A DNA stretch of 64,000 nucleotides from Cryptomeria japonica. Taxonomy: Eukaryota; Streptophyta; Pinopsida; Cupressales; Cupressaceae. Position 1 is the first letter of the stretch; the number at the start of each line of letters is the position of its first letter. The stretch lies in contig NC_081412.1 in NCBI RefSeq assembly GCF_030272615.1, positions 26,194,501 to 26,258,500 on the forward strand. The letters are read 5' to 3'. Below, in pieces: positions 50,261-61,264 of this stretch. A program made the position numbers and the translations under genes. Below the pieces are notes generated by a model. That model was not told the DNA's origin, did no database searches, and worked only from the letters and a program-made list of their open reading frames with translations.

Positions 50261-52596
50261 TGGAGAAGAGCGCGGGTGTCTTCCCTAAATTTTCCTATAA
50301 GGTCATACTCATGCTTGGTCGATGAGGAAGAGATATTTTTAGCTGGAGCACCTTGCAAAGTGAATTTACCTTGATGAGTTGTAACATTACATTCAGAGGT
50401 AGGTTCGGAAGAAGATCCAATGCCTTTTAGGACAATCTTGGGTCTTTGGGTAGAATTCTTAGGCGTTTTGTCCTTGATGATAATGGTAGAGACATAATTG
50501 TCCATCAAGATGTGATTGATAGTTGAATCATAGTTATAAGATGCTCTGGTATAGTTGGTTTTGTCATCTATGGCTTTAGCTTTTCCTTTGTCATGCTTTG
50601 GGAATGGTTCCTTAAAAATCTCATGTTCTTGATTGGATGAATGTCCTTCAATCTCAATGTCACCTCTATCAATAAGGTCTTGTATGATGTTCTTCAGTCG
50701 ATGGAAATTTCCTGTCTTATGACCCTTGCTCTTGTGAAATTCGCAATACTCATCATCATTCCACCAATTTGGTTTGACCTTTGGTTCATATGGAGGAAAA
50801 TCTGGAACTGTGATTACCTTGTTTGCCACTAGCTTCTTGAAAACTGACTCAAGTGGTTCTCCCAATGGAGTGTACTTCCTTCGTGACTTTGAAGTTGTTT
50901 GAGTATTCACTTGATTGTTTGTAGAGCTTGATCCAGAAAAAATGATTTTTGGTCATATTGTATTGGCATCAACAACACCATCATTGACTATGTTCTTGTT
51001 TTTATTCCAAAATCTTGGCTTATCTTTTCCTTTAAAGTCATCTTTGTTTTCCTTGAATATCTTAATGACTCCTTGTTCAATTAGGACCTTCTCTATTGCT
51101 AAGCCTTTTTCAATAATGTCCCTAAAAGTGGACAAACAAGCTTTTCTTAGGTCATAACCAATGTCTTTGTTAACATTTTGGGTGAACATCTCTACCATTT
51201 GTTTTTGTGGAATTTCACAAGAGCATCTGCTGGCTAGATTCCTCCATCTTTGTAAAAATGATGAAAAAGACTCTCCATCCCTTTGCTTGGTGTTGCACAA
51301 AGTAGTGACTGATATGTCTGTCTCTATGTTGTATGAGAAATGTTCGATAAATGCCTCTGCTAAGTCACCCCATGACTTAATTCTGGGTGGAAGTTGGGAG
51401 AACCATTCCATAGCTTGATAACCTAAGCTTTGTGGGAATAATCTCATCAAATATGTCTCTTCTATTTCTACTTCAATGCAAGCTGTGAAAAATTGTCTTA
51501 TGTGTGCCTTAGGATCCCCTTTTCCTCTGTATTTATCAAACTTAGGTGTCACAAAGTGTGTAGGAAATGGAGGCATTGGAATGCTCTTGTCAAATGGATA
51601 AGGACATATGTCTCTCATTGTGTATGTTGGCTTCGGTGTATTTATGTCCTCCATTTTCTTTTGTAAGTCCTTGATTTGCTGTTCCAAATTGTTCTTAGGT
51701 GGAGACCGACTTCTTGGACCATACCCCATGCCTGAACCACTGGGTGGAGGAGGAGCATGTTGCATATATGGATGATATTGATCATACACATGTTCATATG
51801 GAGGAGGTCTATAATGATGTTGTGTATATGGACCACTTGGTATAGAGTCATGATGAGGAATGGAATATCTGCTTTGTCCATGTATACCATACTCTATAGG
51901 CATGTCATGAGTTTGTTCTAATGTGTTGCCCCCAAATTTGACACAGGGTTTCCTTGTGTCCAAATTTTGAGCATGCCTTTGGATATCCAATTGCTTTGGT
52001 GGTTGGTCCTTAGCATTGGTATGTGATTGAGTATATTTTTCTGCATAAGACTTCCATAATGGTCTACGAAGGTGAGTATCATATGCTTGACCATGTGTGT
52101 ATGGGACCTTTGGTTTTTGAAACAAAGATGATGGTGATTCAGGCACCATATGTGGTCCTCTATTGCCTCCACTATTAGGCCTCCTTTGATCCATGTTGGA
52201 GTGAGATTGTTGCAAAGGTCAATTTTCCATTATTTGAGACATGTCAAAATCATGAGGTATCTTGGCTCCACTCCGTGCCATCACTTGTAGAAAGTATTGT
52301 CTATCTCTCCTCATTATTTCCTCAACCAATCTATTGAAATGGGGATCCATAATGGTGTCTTCCACTTCTATTGAATGTATGGAAAAGTTGTCTATATTGT
52401 CATTGTGTGTAGCATTGTTGTTTGTAGTGTCCATGTTATCAACATTTGGAATGTTTCTATAGGCATCCATGTCAGGTAATGTAGTATGATCAGAATTGAA
52501 AAAGATATCATTGTCATATTCATAGGAACTCATGTTTGCGGACTCTTGAGCCTCTTTAGCTTCTCTCCTAGATTTTTGGGAACGGGTTTCAACCAT
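50254..52596 (-). pseudogene. gag: Gypsy-1 Gag
   Basis: One 781-codon frame from ATG 52596 with only two stops (TGA at 52219 and TGA at 50953). The N-terminal part (MVETRSQKSRREAKEAQES) is the typical plant gypsy Gag start. The gag core lies at about 51560-51050: PKFDKYRGKGDPKAHIRQFF, AMEWFSQLPPRIKSWGDLAE and FIEHFSYNIE. A degenerate zinc finger follows (YCEFHKSKGHKTGNFHRLK near 50755). Probable capsid-nucleocapsid protein. Confidence 0.9.
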
Positions 52597-53084
52597 GAAC
52601 TAGGAATTGACCAAGATGTGTGAGACTAGATGAAAATGGAAAGAGTATGGAAGACTAAGAGTTGGACGGAATGTAAATGAATCTGAGGTGTACTTGCAAT
52701 GTCCAAAGTGTAAGACCAAGTATGTATGTAGTAGAGTAGGTGTGGCTTCCAAAGAGATGATAGTTTCTCTTGATGAGGTAAGTTGACCTTGAATCTAAGT
52801 AAGACCAAATGAGACCTAAAGGTGATAGACCTTGATGAGGGACCACTTAGCAAAGTGTTGTTGTATGTAGTGTGTTGACAAAGTATGATGAGGACAAGCA
52901 AGTGACCTTTTGACTCAAGTTTAGACAAATGTAAATGTAATGCAAGGTGTAAAGCAATGATGGACTTTGTGAGACCCAAAGACAGGTTGAATGCTAGATG
53001 AAAAACCCCAGAGAGATAACCTAGGAAGCTCAATAAGTCTGAAACTGACTGTTTTTGTTTGCTGAATTATGAAAGTTTTCAATC

Positions 53085-53310
53085 CTAAACACGGGCGTGC
53101 ATGTATACTTCACAGATGCGCTTAAAGCACACAGATGCTATTCTGTCAGACACGGACGCGCTTAAATGACACAGACGTGGTTCTGCCAGACATAGACGTG
53201 TTTCTGAGATGCTGCAATGTTGCTCAAAAGACACAGATGCGTTTGTACCCTTCACAGACACGTTTAGATGACATAGATGCAGGTCTGTCAGACACAGACA
53301 CATTTCTGCA
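53085..53310 (+). repeat. Cluster of ACACAGACGCG motifs, inner leader copy
   Basis: About nine degenerate units of 20-30 bp such as CACGGACGCGCTTAAATGACA and CACAGATGCGTTTG. The gag ATG lies about 490 bp downstream on the minus strand. Confidence 0.75.
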
Positions 53311-56164
53311 AACTTTGTGCAATTTTTCCAATCTATGAAGTTGTTTTGTTGTGACCAAATCTGAATGTTTGACTATTTTTCGTGACAAGAGGACACAGTG
53401 TTGATGAGGACTCAATGTTTGCAAGTGTTTAGACTCAAAATGACTCAAAGAAAAGTGTGTTGTTTGATGTAAAATTGTTTTGCATACACTTGAAGACACA
53501 AAAGACACAATGTTTTGGTGTTTGGTCTTGAATGTTTGATTGTTCAAAATAAGTCAAGCACAATTTTTATGGCTAGCCAAGACAATAGTTGTTGATCCTG
53601 CATGGATTTTCCCCCAAGGTTGTGCTATTCAAAGCAGATTCTTAGATGCTTGACCCCACTGGCTCCACCCTCGGCACTCACTTCTCAGGGCAGCCAAGCA
53701 TCAGTCCCCACGAAAACTCCTCGTGGCGAACTTTGTATCTCTACTAAGAACCGTATGTGTGTGGGCCTCTCCCAGAGGTCCGACCTCCTACCCCAACAAC
53801 TAGAAGGATTTTGGCTTCTAAAACAAAAAGGTGTGATGCAGAGATCTTGTGCCTAGCTCTCCAATTCACCCTTACTCACCCCAACTCCTCAACTCACCCT
53901 TCTACTCAAGCTCCTCCAAGGTAACTTGTTAGGGTACACTCCTTAGACCTCCAAGGCCTAAAATCTATTGGCTTTCCTCCTAGGTATAGCCTCTTGAGGT
54001 TTATTGTTGGTTTTGACCCAAATCTCTGATTTTGAGATGGACTCCTAGTTTCCCAAAACTCCAGCTAGGCTCTAGCTAGGCTCCAAAGACCTCTACCAAG
54101 GATCTTCACTCTAACCATGTTTAAAGTTTGTGGTTATGTTTTGTAGGTATTTCAAATTTCATTTTATTCATTGTAAAGGTCTGCACTTTCCTCCCAAGCC
54201 CTAGGCTTTCAACTTGCTTCTACCTGCTGCTATTAGGCCTAAATGACTAGCCCTTCTGGGACTATTTTTTGGTCTTTTCCCCAAAAATTTCCTAACAACC
54301 CCTAGATATTTTTACATATACAAATACCCATTTGGAATTTAAATAAGATAAAAAAATTTCCCATCTGGGTTTGTCATACAACTAGGGTAACTCAAAATGA
54401 GCTATTTTTAAGGGGTTTAGGGCTTCCAGGCAGTTTGGGAAGATGTGCTCCAAACCCTTCACCAGTCAAAATATACAACCAGAAAAATCTTGAATACTTT
54501 TGGTACACCCATAGACCTTTCAAAAACACTATGGTTTTCTAAGGTATCAGTTCTCCATGGCTCTAAAAATGAGCAATCTCTGCTGCCCCCACACACTAGC
54601 TACAAGCTTGTGTGTTGTTCATCTCACCCATTCTCCTCTTTGTGGCCTACAAAAACACAAAATGCCTACTCTAAACATATTTACAGAGCCTACCCAAGCC
54701 ATCCAATGTATTTCAACTTCTTCCATTCATGGATGCTCAGGTAAAATACATTTTTACAATCAAAACCCCAAATTTCAAGGGTTTGTGAGCAACTTTCACA
54801 AAAATAGTGATAACTTTTGATTCAAAGCACTTCAGACCTTCATATTATACTTTTTGGAAAGGTAAAACAAATTTCTAACTTCCTATGCTACTATGAGTAC
54901 CATACCAGACTATACAGGTTGTACAAAATCATAAATTCAAAGCAAAAATAGTCCAAACGTGAGAAAAAGCATAGGAAACCCTTGGCAAATGAATTGAATG
55001 CAAACCAAAAGTTGATTAACCTTGTATTGGAGATGTTTAGAAGGTTTTATGCATAATTTCAAGTTGGTTCCAACCAACTTCCAATGCCATTTCCTTCATG
55101 GACAACTTTTGCCTAAAAATGCAAAAGTTGTTATGACAATTTTGACAACTTTTACCTATGAGTGCAAAAACACACTCCAAGGCTCTCAAGACATTAAAAA
55201 TCACTCAAATGGAATCCTAAAATGGATTTAAACCATTTCCAAACATTCTAGCAATTTTCCAAGCATCCACCTGGTACAAACCAAAAATTGGCATTTTGAC
55301 AACATTTTAGGATAATGACAATTTTGGATCCTAAGCACAACAAAAGTGTGGACAACCAAACAATGGCTTCAAAAAGCATCATAGGACTTATTCCACCTTA
55401 TTACAACATAAAATAACTTGAAATCACACAAAAACTCTAAAATGCAAGAAAAGACAACTTTGAGCTAGGTGCTCTGCACCAAGGTGTTAGTAAGGGCATC
55501 CGGTCGTGTGGCCATACATGCGGCACTTTCAGCTCTGTAAATATAGAAGGCTCCCAGCCGGTAGGGGTTACGCCCTACAAATGATCAAATAAATTTGATC
55601 AAACGGGTTTATGGGGAGACATAGTGTCGGTATGAACTAATCAGCACACGTTATCCATAGTTTTCACCATGGATATAGTTATTTATAGTGGTTTGGAAGA
55701 AGATGGCTTTTTTTTTGCTACCACTTGGGTTGTTCTCTCCTCACTAGTAGTCCTAATGACCACATGGGGAGACAGGCCCTCTAAAGATTAAACTAAAAGA
55801 GCCTATTGCTCAAGACACAAAAGACAATGGTTCAATTTTAGTGCACCAATTGAAGTGTTTGCTAATCTATGAAAATAAGGCACACAATAAAGATCAAAAA
55901 CCCTTGCCAAGGTCCTACAACAAAGATCTATTAGTAGTTTGGATTGTTTCAAATAATCACCCCTTCCTGCAAGCACACAAGTTAGGTAAATTTTAGATCC
56001 AAAAGACTTTGTGAAATAGGGGCCTTCAACAAAATGATTTTGCTTTCCAAGACAAGCTGCACCAATTTCGTTAGCTAGATCTAAAGATGTTAGCTCAATA
56101 TAAACCAAATCTAAAATCTGAATGACGCAAAATTGAATCAAAGAAAAAAACCAAAAATGTAACA

Positions 56165-56420
56165 AATTCACACAGACGCGATTATCAGAAACACAAACGC
56201 TATAAAATTTCACAGACGTGCCTAAAGCCGACACAGACGCAGTTCTAGAACACAGACGTGGCTCTTGGACGCAGACACACCTGAAAACTCCATAGATGCG
56301 ACTAGGGAACACATACGCGACTTTCAGAATCTGCAAAAAAAAAAATACTGTCGAGGACACAAACGCGATTCCAGATGTCGTAGACGTGGTAGAAAATAAA
56401 AAACGCAATCCAAAATTACG
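56165..56420 (+). repeat. Cluster of ACACAGACGCG motifs, outer leader copy
   Basis: About ten degenerate units such as CACAGACGCGATTATCAG and ACACAGACGTGGCTC, about 120-375 bp inside the 5' LTR. Confidence 0.75.
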
Positions 56421-56521
56421 CAAACACGAAAATATCAAAATATTGTCAGAAATGTCAGATCTACAACTTCAAAACACAAAATCTGCAACAAAAGACGTTA
56501 AATGCAAAAAGGGATAAGAGT

Positions 56522-56540
56522 GCCACCGGGCGTGCCAAAA
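56522..56540 (-). other. Gypsy-1 primer-binding site candidate
   Basis: TTTTGGCACGCCCGGTGGC directly follows the 5' LTR on the minus strand; TGGCACGCCCGGTGG is the likely tRNA-complementary part. The tRNA was not identified. Confidence 0.55.
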
Positions 56541-57306
56541 TATATATGGTGAAAATGGATAACAACAATATTGAAAGACTAAATGAATTCAACCACAAAA
56601 ACCCTGGCCTAACAACAACAAAGATCCACCATAACATATGAAGATTACCTAAGACAATGCAAATCAAATGAAATCACAAAGATTATACCATCACATGTCC
56701 AATAGGGTTTGGATCTCCATTTTTCCTATCTCCATTGATCTTGCTTGATATATTTGCTCTCAGATTTTATGTGTGCACAAGAGCTCAACAAAGAACAGAA
56801 ATGTGGTTGCAAGTAGGCTTGATTGCATATGCAAGTTTGAAAGCGTAGTCGGGGGTTGATAATGAAGGAAGCATCTCCTTATATAGAAGACACTATAAGA
56901 AATGGAGGGATAAGATTGAGAGGTGTAAAAGATAAATGGTCGGCTATGATTAAAGGATAGGCAGAGAAAATAAGAAAATAATGAGAGGGTAGGTAGTGTA
57001 TGAATTAAGAGATGAATGACATGTGTCATGGGTAGAAAAGATTAATGAATTAATTAAATAAATAAAGATTTATTTAATTAATAGAAGAAGTGGGATCAAT
57101 TAAATAAATAAGATATTTATTTAATTTAAGAAAAGGATAATTTAAATAAATAAATGTATTTATTTAAATGAGAAATAAGGCTAGAAGAGGATAAATGAAT
57201 TAATTAAATAAATAAAGATTCATTTAATTAATAGAAGAATTAGGTTTAGATAATTAAATAAATAAAATATTTATTTAATTAGAAATGACAATTTTAGGTG
57301 TCTACA
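56541..57306 (-). repeat. Gypsy-1 5' LTR
   Basis: 766 bp, same length as the 3' LTR and differing at about 13 positions by eye. Starts TGTAGACACC at 57306; its last bases are TATATA where the other copy has TATACA. TATA box at 56885-56877. Confidence 0.92.
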
Positions 57307-57695
57307 GTTAATGTCGCTGAAAATGTTTATCGGGAGGATAACTGCGAATGCAGTAGACTCAGAATTCGCACTTTGGGCTGAGAGCCATAGTTCATCGAGA
57401 GGATAACTGTGAACGCAACAGCCTTGGTATTTGCGCTTTGAAGATTTGCTATTAAATCTGCTCTTAGGGATGCTTCATAATCTGCTATTAAATCTGCTAT
57501 TCGAAGCAGTAATGTTTCATTAATGGCATTTTCCTTACAGAAACAATGTCAATCTGCGCAGAATTGGAAAGCAATTGCCAATTTTTGTGCGAAACCACAG
57601 CTTTCATTTTCAATTAGGGCACGCTCGTTTTATCGAACGCAAAGTTCCATTCACTCATTTTATCGAACACGAGGTTATAAGATCATTAAAATTGT
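57307..57695. repeat. Direct repeat Z, right copy
   Basis: Starts directly at the 5' LTR edge and extends to ATAAGATCATTAAAA, then continues into TTGTCCCAAATC. See 40653-41024. Confidence 0.85.
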
Positions 57696-57719
57696 CCCAA
57701 ATCATTTATTTAGATCATT

Positions 57720-58750
57720 ATAATTATTTTTAATAAAATAACTATTAATAATTATAAAAGTGAAAATGGACTTTTTTAAAATAACTTAATGAAAAATATT
57801 TAAATTTATGACTAAAAGTTATTAATTTATTTTGTATATATTAAAATGATTAAAAAAATTATGATTTTCAAAAAGTATTAAAAAATAGAATGATTTCAAA
57901 AAATATATAAAATATAATTATAAGGAATACATATAATAATTAAGTTTATTTTTTATTAGAAATATTTTTGTTTAATTTTTAATTTTATTTTATTTAAACT
58001 AAATGAAATCCTTATAATTAGTTTTATTGTCTATATTTTGAAATAAAAAATAATTATTTAAATTTATATGTTTATTTAGAAAAAATATTTTATTTACAAT
58101 ATTATAAATGATAAAAAATGAAAAAAAATATTTAAAATAGGCATTTCAATTTTTAAAATACAAAGAAATCCAAAAAAAACCTAAAAAGTCTATCATCCCT
58201 AAAATTTGCTCCTATAACACTAAATTTTTTAAACCAATCATAGTGTATATAAATAATTTTTATAATATCTTAAATTTAAAAATATAAATCTTAACTTTAC
58301 AAAAACCAAGTTCTTTTTTAAGAAAAAAATAATAATCACTTTTTATTGGTTCCAATTAATTGAATAAAGCAGCTTAGTGAATGTAATAGTATTGCTACAA
58401 CAAATACTAATAACAATGATTAAAAATATGATAATTAAAAATTAAAATAAATATTTTTATTACAATTTAAAATTATAATAATTAAAAATTAGAACAAATA
58501 TTAAGAATTATTTTTTAAACTTGATATATTATTTAAATAATTTATCTACACTGTTTGGTTTAAAAAATTGGTGTTATAGGAGCAAATCTTTAGGAATGAT
58601 AGATTTTTTAGGATTTTTTTTATTTCTTTATATTTAAAAAAAGAAATATCTATTTTAAATAGTTTTGGTTCTTTTTTATTATTTACAATATTGTAAATAA
58701 AGTGATTTTCTATATAGATATATAAATTTTAATATTTTTTTATTAACACA
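57720..58750. repeat. AT-rich dispersed repeat in inverted arrangement
   Basis: 57750-57860 matches 22780-22881 and includes the undisturbed unit B target site. 57847-58255 matches 24265-24655. 58255-58400 matches 30815-30950. 58545-58745 is an inverted copy of 58050-58250 (AAAATTGGTGTTATAGGAGC against GCTCCTATAACACTAAATTT), so the block could fold into a long hairpin. Confidence 0.7.
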
Positions 58751-58839
58751 TAGTAGCGAGTAGTTGTTGTTTAGATTTGTAATACAAATTGAGTATGCTT
58801 TTTTGCGAACAGTTAGAAAATAGAAGAGATTAATAATTT

Positions 58840-59246
58840 TGTAAACCTAACTTAAATTGAATCCTAACCCTAATTAAGTTGTACAATCTTAATTGAACCC
58901 TAATTATAATACTAATTATATGTTAATTATAAATTTAATTGAATCTTGAATTTAACGCATAATAATCCTTAACCTAAATTGAACACTAATCTTAACCCTT
59001 ATCCTAACCCTATTTTAACTCTAATAAAGTCTTTGTCTCTAATTCCAATTATAACTCTAATCATAATTGAATTGTATTCCTAACCTCTTTTAATCCTAGC
59101 CATAATTTAACACTAACCCTAAATAAATAAATAAATAAATGCCTATAAGCATAATTGATTCTTAACCCTAACTCCAATTTAATTGTATACCTAACCCTTA
59201 CCTTAATTAAATCATTATCATAACCATATTTGAACTATAACCATAA
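58840..59246. repeat. Degenerate CCTAA-like array, left part
   Basis: Repeated TAACCCTAATT, AACCCTAAT and CTAATTGAA words in irregular spacing. The array resumes at 60967-61170 beyond unit E. The last 13 bases (59234-59246) are the unit E target duplication. Confidence 0.65.
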
Positions 59247-59539
59247 AAAAAAATTGATCGATAATATTGTATTTTATTAAAAGAAAAGGAAAGTTAAGGT
59301 TCAAAAAAGGAAACAGTTCTCTAACATGAAACCATCAACACCCACCAACCAACCAAACCACCTAGCCTAGACAAAACCACCCACCCAAAATAACTATGTA
59401 GACCACCAACCCAAAATTTCTACAGCAGCGCTTCGACAGCTAATCGATATAGAACATGAAAAACAAATTGGCGTAGTTTGATTAACTTAGAAATGACAAT
59501 AAACTCCCAAATAGAGACAAACATCATAAAAAAGTCACA

Positions 59540-60154
59540 CAAGACTACCCAGAAGGATTGCCAAGGTTTGTTTCATGCCTACGATTACCACCTTCGTGCT
59601 TCTTGACCTCGACCTTAGCCTTCTGCATGTCACTTCCTTGTCCCCTGCTTCCACTCAAGCCTGTCGAATCACCTCCTCTAGCTCCATAATTTGTGCAAAC
59701 ATCTTCAGCACCTCTGATCCTCTCCTTGCCACCTCTTTGTATCTAGCCTTCACTGCCTCCCACCACCTAAGAAAGGGGATATACCTGCCTCTCAATTCTT
59801 GATGGACCTCCAACACCCTTTTAGAAACGTCAAACCCTTTGCCTGGAATGGCCAACTCAAAAAGCGAATCCATATTTACAAGAAACTCTTCTGGTATAAT
59901 TACCTTCATAACCTTTCAGACCTACTCGCATGAAGAATCTAGCTCAAGTCCCCATACCATGATAAGGGAGTATAAATCTGCACGGGTACAATATCGATCA
60001 CCAATCACTCCCAAATATTCATTAAGAACCAATTTCACACTCCTAGTCAGCAACGGGTACTTAGAACGAAACATGTTCTTCAGCTGTCGCTCCAAGACCG
60101 GTCCCCAAAATGCAGTGAGAAGTTTGGATGTCTTCAATGTAAAATTGCCTCCAT
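59540..60154 (-). pseudogene. Unit E ORFX
   Basis: Begins at an ATGGAGGC at 60154, one base short of the MEANFT start, so the frame shifts after three codons; then NFTLKTSKLLTAFWGPVLER, QLKNMFRSK and LYSLIMVWGLELDS to 59922. The frame 59909-59655 continues FLVNMDSLFELAIPGKGFDV, FLRWWEAVKARYKEVARRG and ELEEVIRQA. The C-terminus past 59655 is basic. This is the best-preserved copy of the central block. Unknown function; the repeated charged helices suggest coiled coil. Confidence 0.72.
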
Positions 60155-60439
60155 TGCGATAAAAAAAAAATGGGTTGCCAACCTCAAAACTTCCTGGCAC
60201 TAAAAAACCCCACTCTCAAACCAAAAAATATTCTTGAATACGCAAGGACTAAGACACACTTCCCCACTCTCTCTATAAATGCACTCCCCTCAAGCTCCAC
60301 CACCACTGCAGAATAATCGACATTAATTTCCAACTTCAGTCGAGCCAGCCTATGCTCTCGGAAAGAGAACTAGGCATCCACATCACGCACTTCTCATTAA
60401 TAAACAAGTACGAAACCCATACAGACTGATTAAGAATGC

Positions 60440-60960
60440 CATTGGATGATACCATCATCACCCCCACCATCTCGTCACACATCTATCCAATTCACATGTC
60501 AAGTTAGATAAAGCATCCGCTACCATATCTCCCCCCCCCCCTCCTAATAAGGGAAATACGAAAAAATCCTAAAAAATATTCAATTTTAAGAAAATAATTG
60601 ATATAAATTTATTTAGTCACCAACTCGAAGATACTCCTTTCACAATTGCATCCACCACCACTTGAGAGTCCCCTTCAAGATGCACTCTCGGGATATTCAT
60701 GTTATTGACCAATTCTACCGCTAATAAGGCGGTCTGTGCCTCAGCCTCATTGTTTGTCCCATCTTGCAACCTCTGCCCACCTTTGAAAAGGACTTTCCCC
60801 TCATTATCACAAGCAACGCACCCAACACCTGAAATGCCTAGGTTACCTCTTGACGTCCCATCAAAGTTGATCTTAGTCAATCCCTGCTCTGGAATAGACC
60901 ACACCTCTTCACCTCTCCTGACCACCTTACCCGGTGGATGAACCTTGGAAAACCCATGAA
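60440..60960 (-). pseudogene. Unit E RNase H domain
   Basis: The open frame 60925-60617 reads LTKINFDGTSRGNLG (Asp), DGTNNEAEAQTALLA (Glu) and VHLEGDSQVVVDAI (Asp), then a stop after SSSW. The remnant C-terminal part, with EGNMVADALSNL, is in another frame beyond a C10-11 run near 60532. Very similar to unit A. Confidence 0.85.
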
Positions 60961-60966
60961 TGAGTC

Positions 60967-61243
60967 ACTATAACCATAATTTAACCTAACTCAAAATTTT
61001 ATTTTATAACTTTAATTAAACACTAATTGAATCATAGTCCTAGCCCTAATTGAAACCTACTCTTAATTAAACTGTAACACTAAGCTAATTGAACATAAAT
61101 ATAATCCTAATTGAGCTATAATCCTAACCCTAACTATAATTAAACCTAAATATAATTGTAATTGAGATATAATTATAATGAATTTGTTTGGTAATCTTTG
61201 TATTTTTTAAGTTAGTTCATTCAATCTTAACAATAATATTTGT
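60967..61243. repeat. Degenerate CCTAA-like array, right part
   Basis: Continues 58840-59246 with words such as CTAACCCTAACT and CCTAATTGAGC to about 61170. 60967-60979 is the unit E target duplication. Confidence 0.6.
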
Positions 61244-61264
61244 AAAAATATGTAATCTTTTTTT
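61244..61264. repeat. ORFX retrocopy target-site duplication, left copy (21 bp)
   Basis: AAAAATATGTAATC plus seven T, repeated at 62517-62537. Confidence 0.75.

Larger units (their letters stand above)
52597..56540 (-). other. Gypsy-1 long 5' leader
   Basis: 3.9 kb between primer-binding site and gag without a supported ORF. It holds two clusters of ACACAGACGCG motifs (53085-53310, 56165-56420). Leaders of this length are usual in Ogre-like Tat elements. The remaining stretches show no recognisable feature. Confidence 0.7.
41025..57306 (-). mobile_element. Gypsy-1: 16.3-kb Tat-type Ty3/gypsy retrotransposon
   Basis: Minus-strand element with 766-bp LTRs at 56541-57306 (5') and 41025-41790 (3'). 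Order: long leader (~3.9 kb), gag, protease, G-patch-like linker, RT, RNase H, a second RNase H, integrase, a long 3' region (~3.3 kb) carrying an antisense ORF. The second RNase H after the normal one, the size and the antisense ORF are features of the Tat/Ogre group. Reading frames are broken by stops and frameshifts. About 13 differences between the LTRs by eye, under 2%, so it is much younger than Copia-2. No 5-bp target duplication is seen; instead, repeat Z lies on both sides. Confidence 0.93.
59247..60966 (-). mobile_element. Unit E: 1720-bp RNase H plus ORFX retroposon
   Basis: Bounded by a 13-bp direct duplication, ACTATAACCATAA (59234-59246 and 60967-60979). Minus-strand order: 5' end GACTCATTCATGGG, RNase H (60960-60440), spacer, ORFX (60154 to about 59540), and a 3' end TTTTAATAAAATACAATATT. 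It shares its 5' terminus with unit A. The last bases before the duplication are T-rich (seven T) in element orientation, not the expected poly(A). Confidence 0.82.

Noticed and set aside
53602-53856. An 84-codon frame in the gypsy leader
   Set aside because: No domain and no matching frame conservation elsewhere; long non-coding leaders are usual for this element type.
55490-55720. A tRNA or small structured RNA in the GC-richer part of the gypsy leader
   Set aside because: No cloverleaf or A/B box pair could be found by eye.
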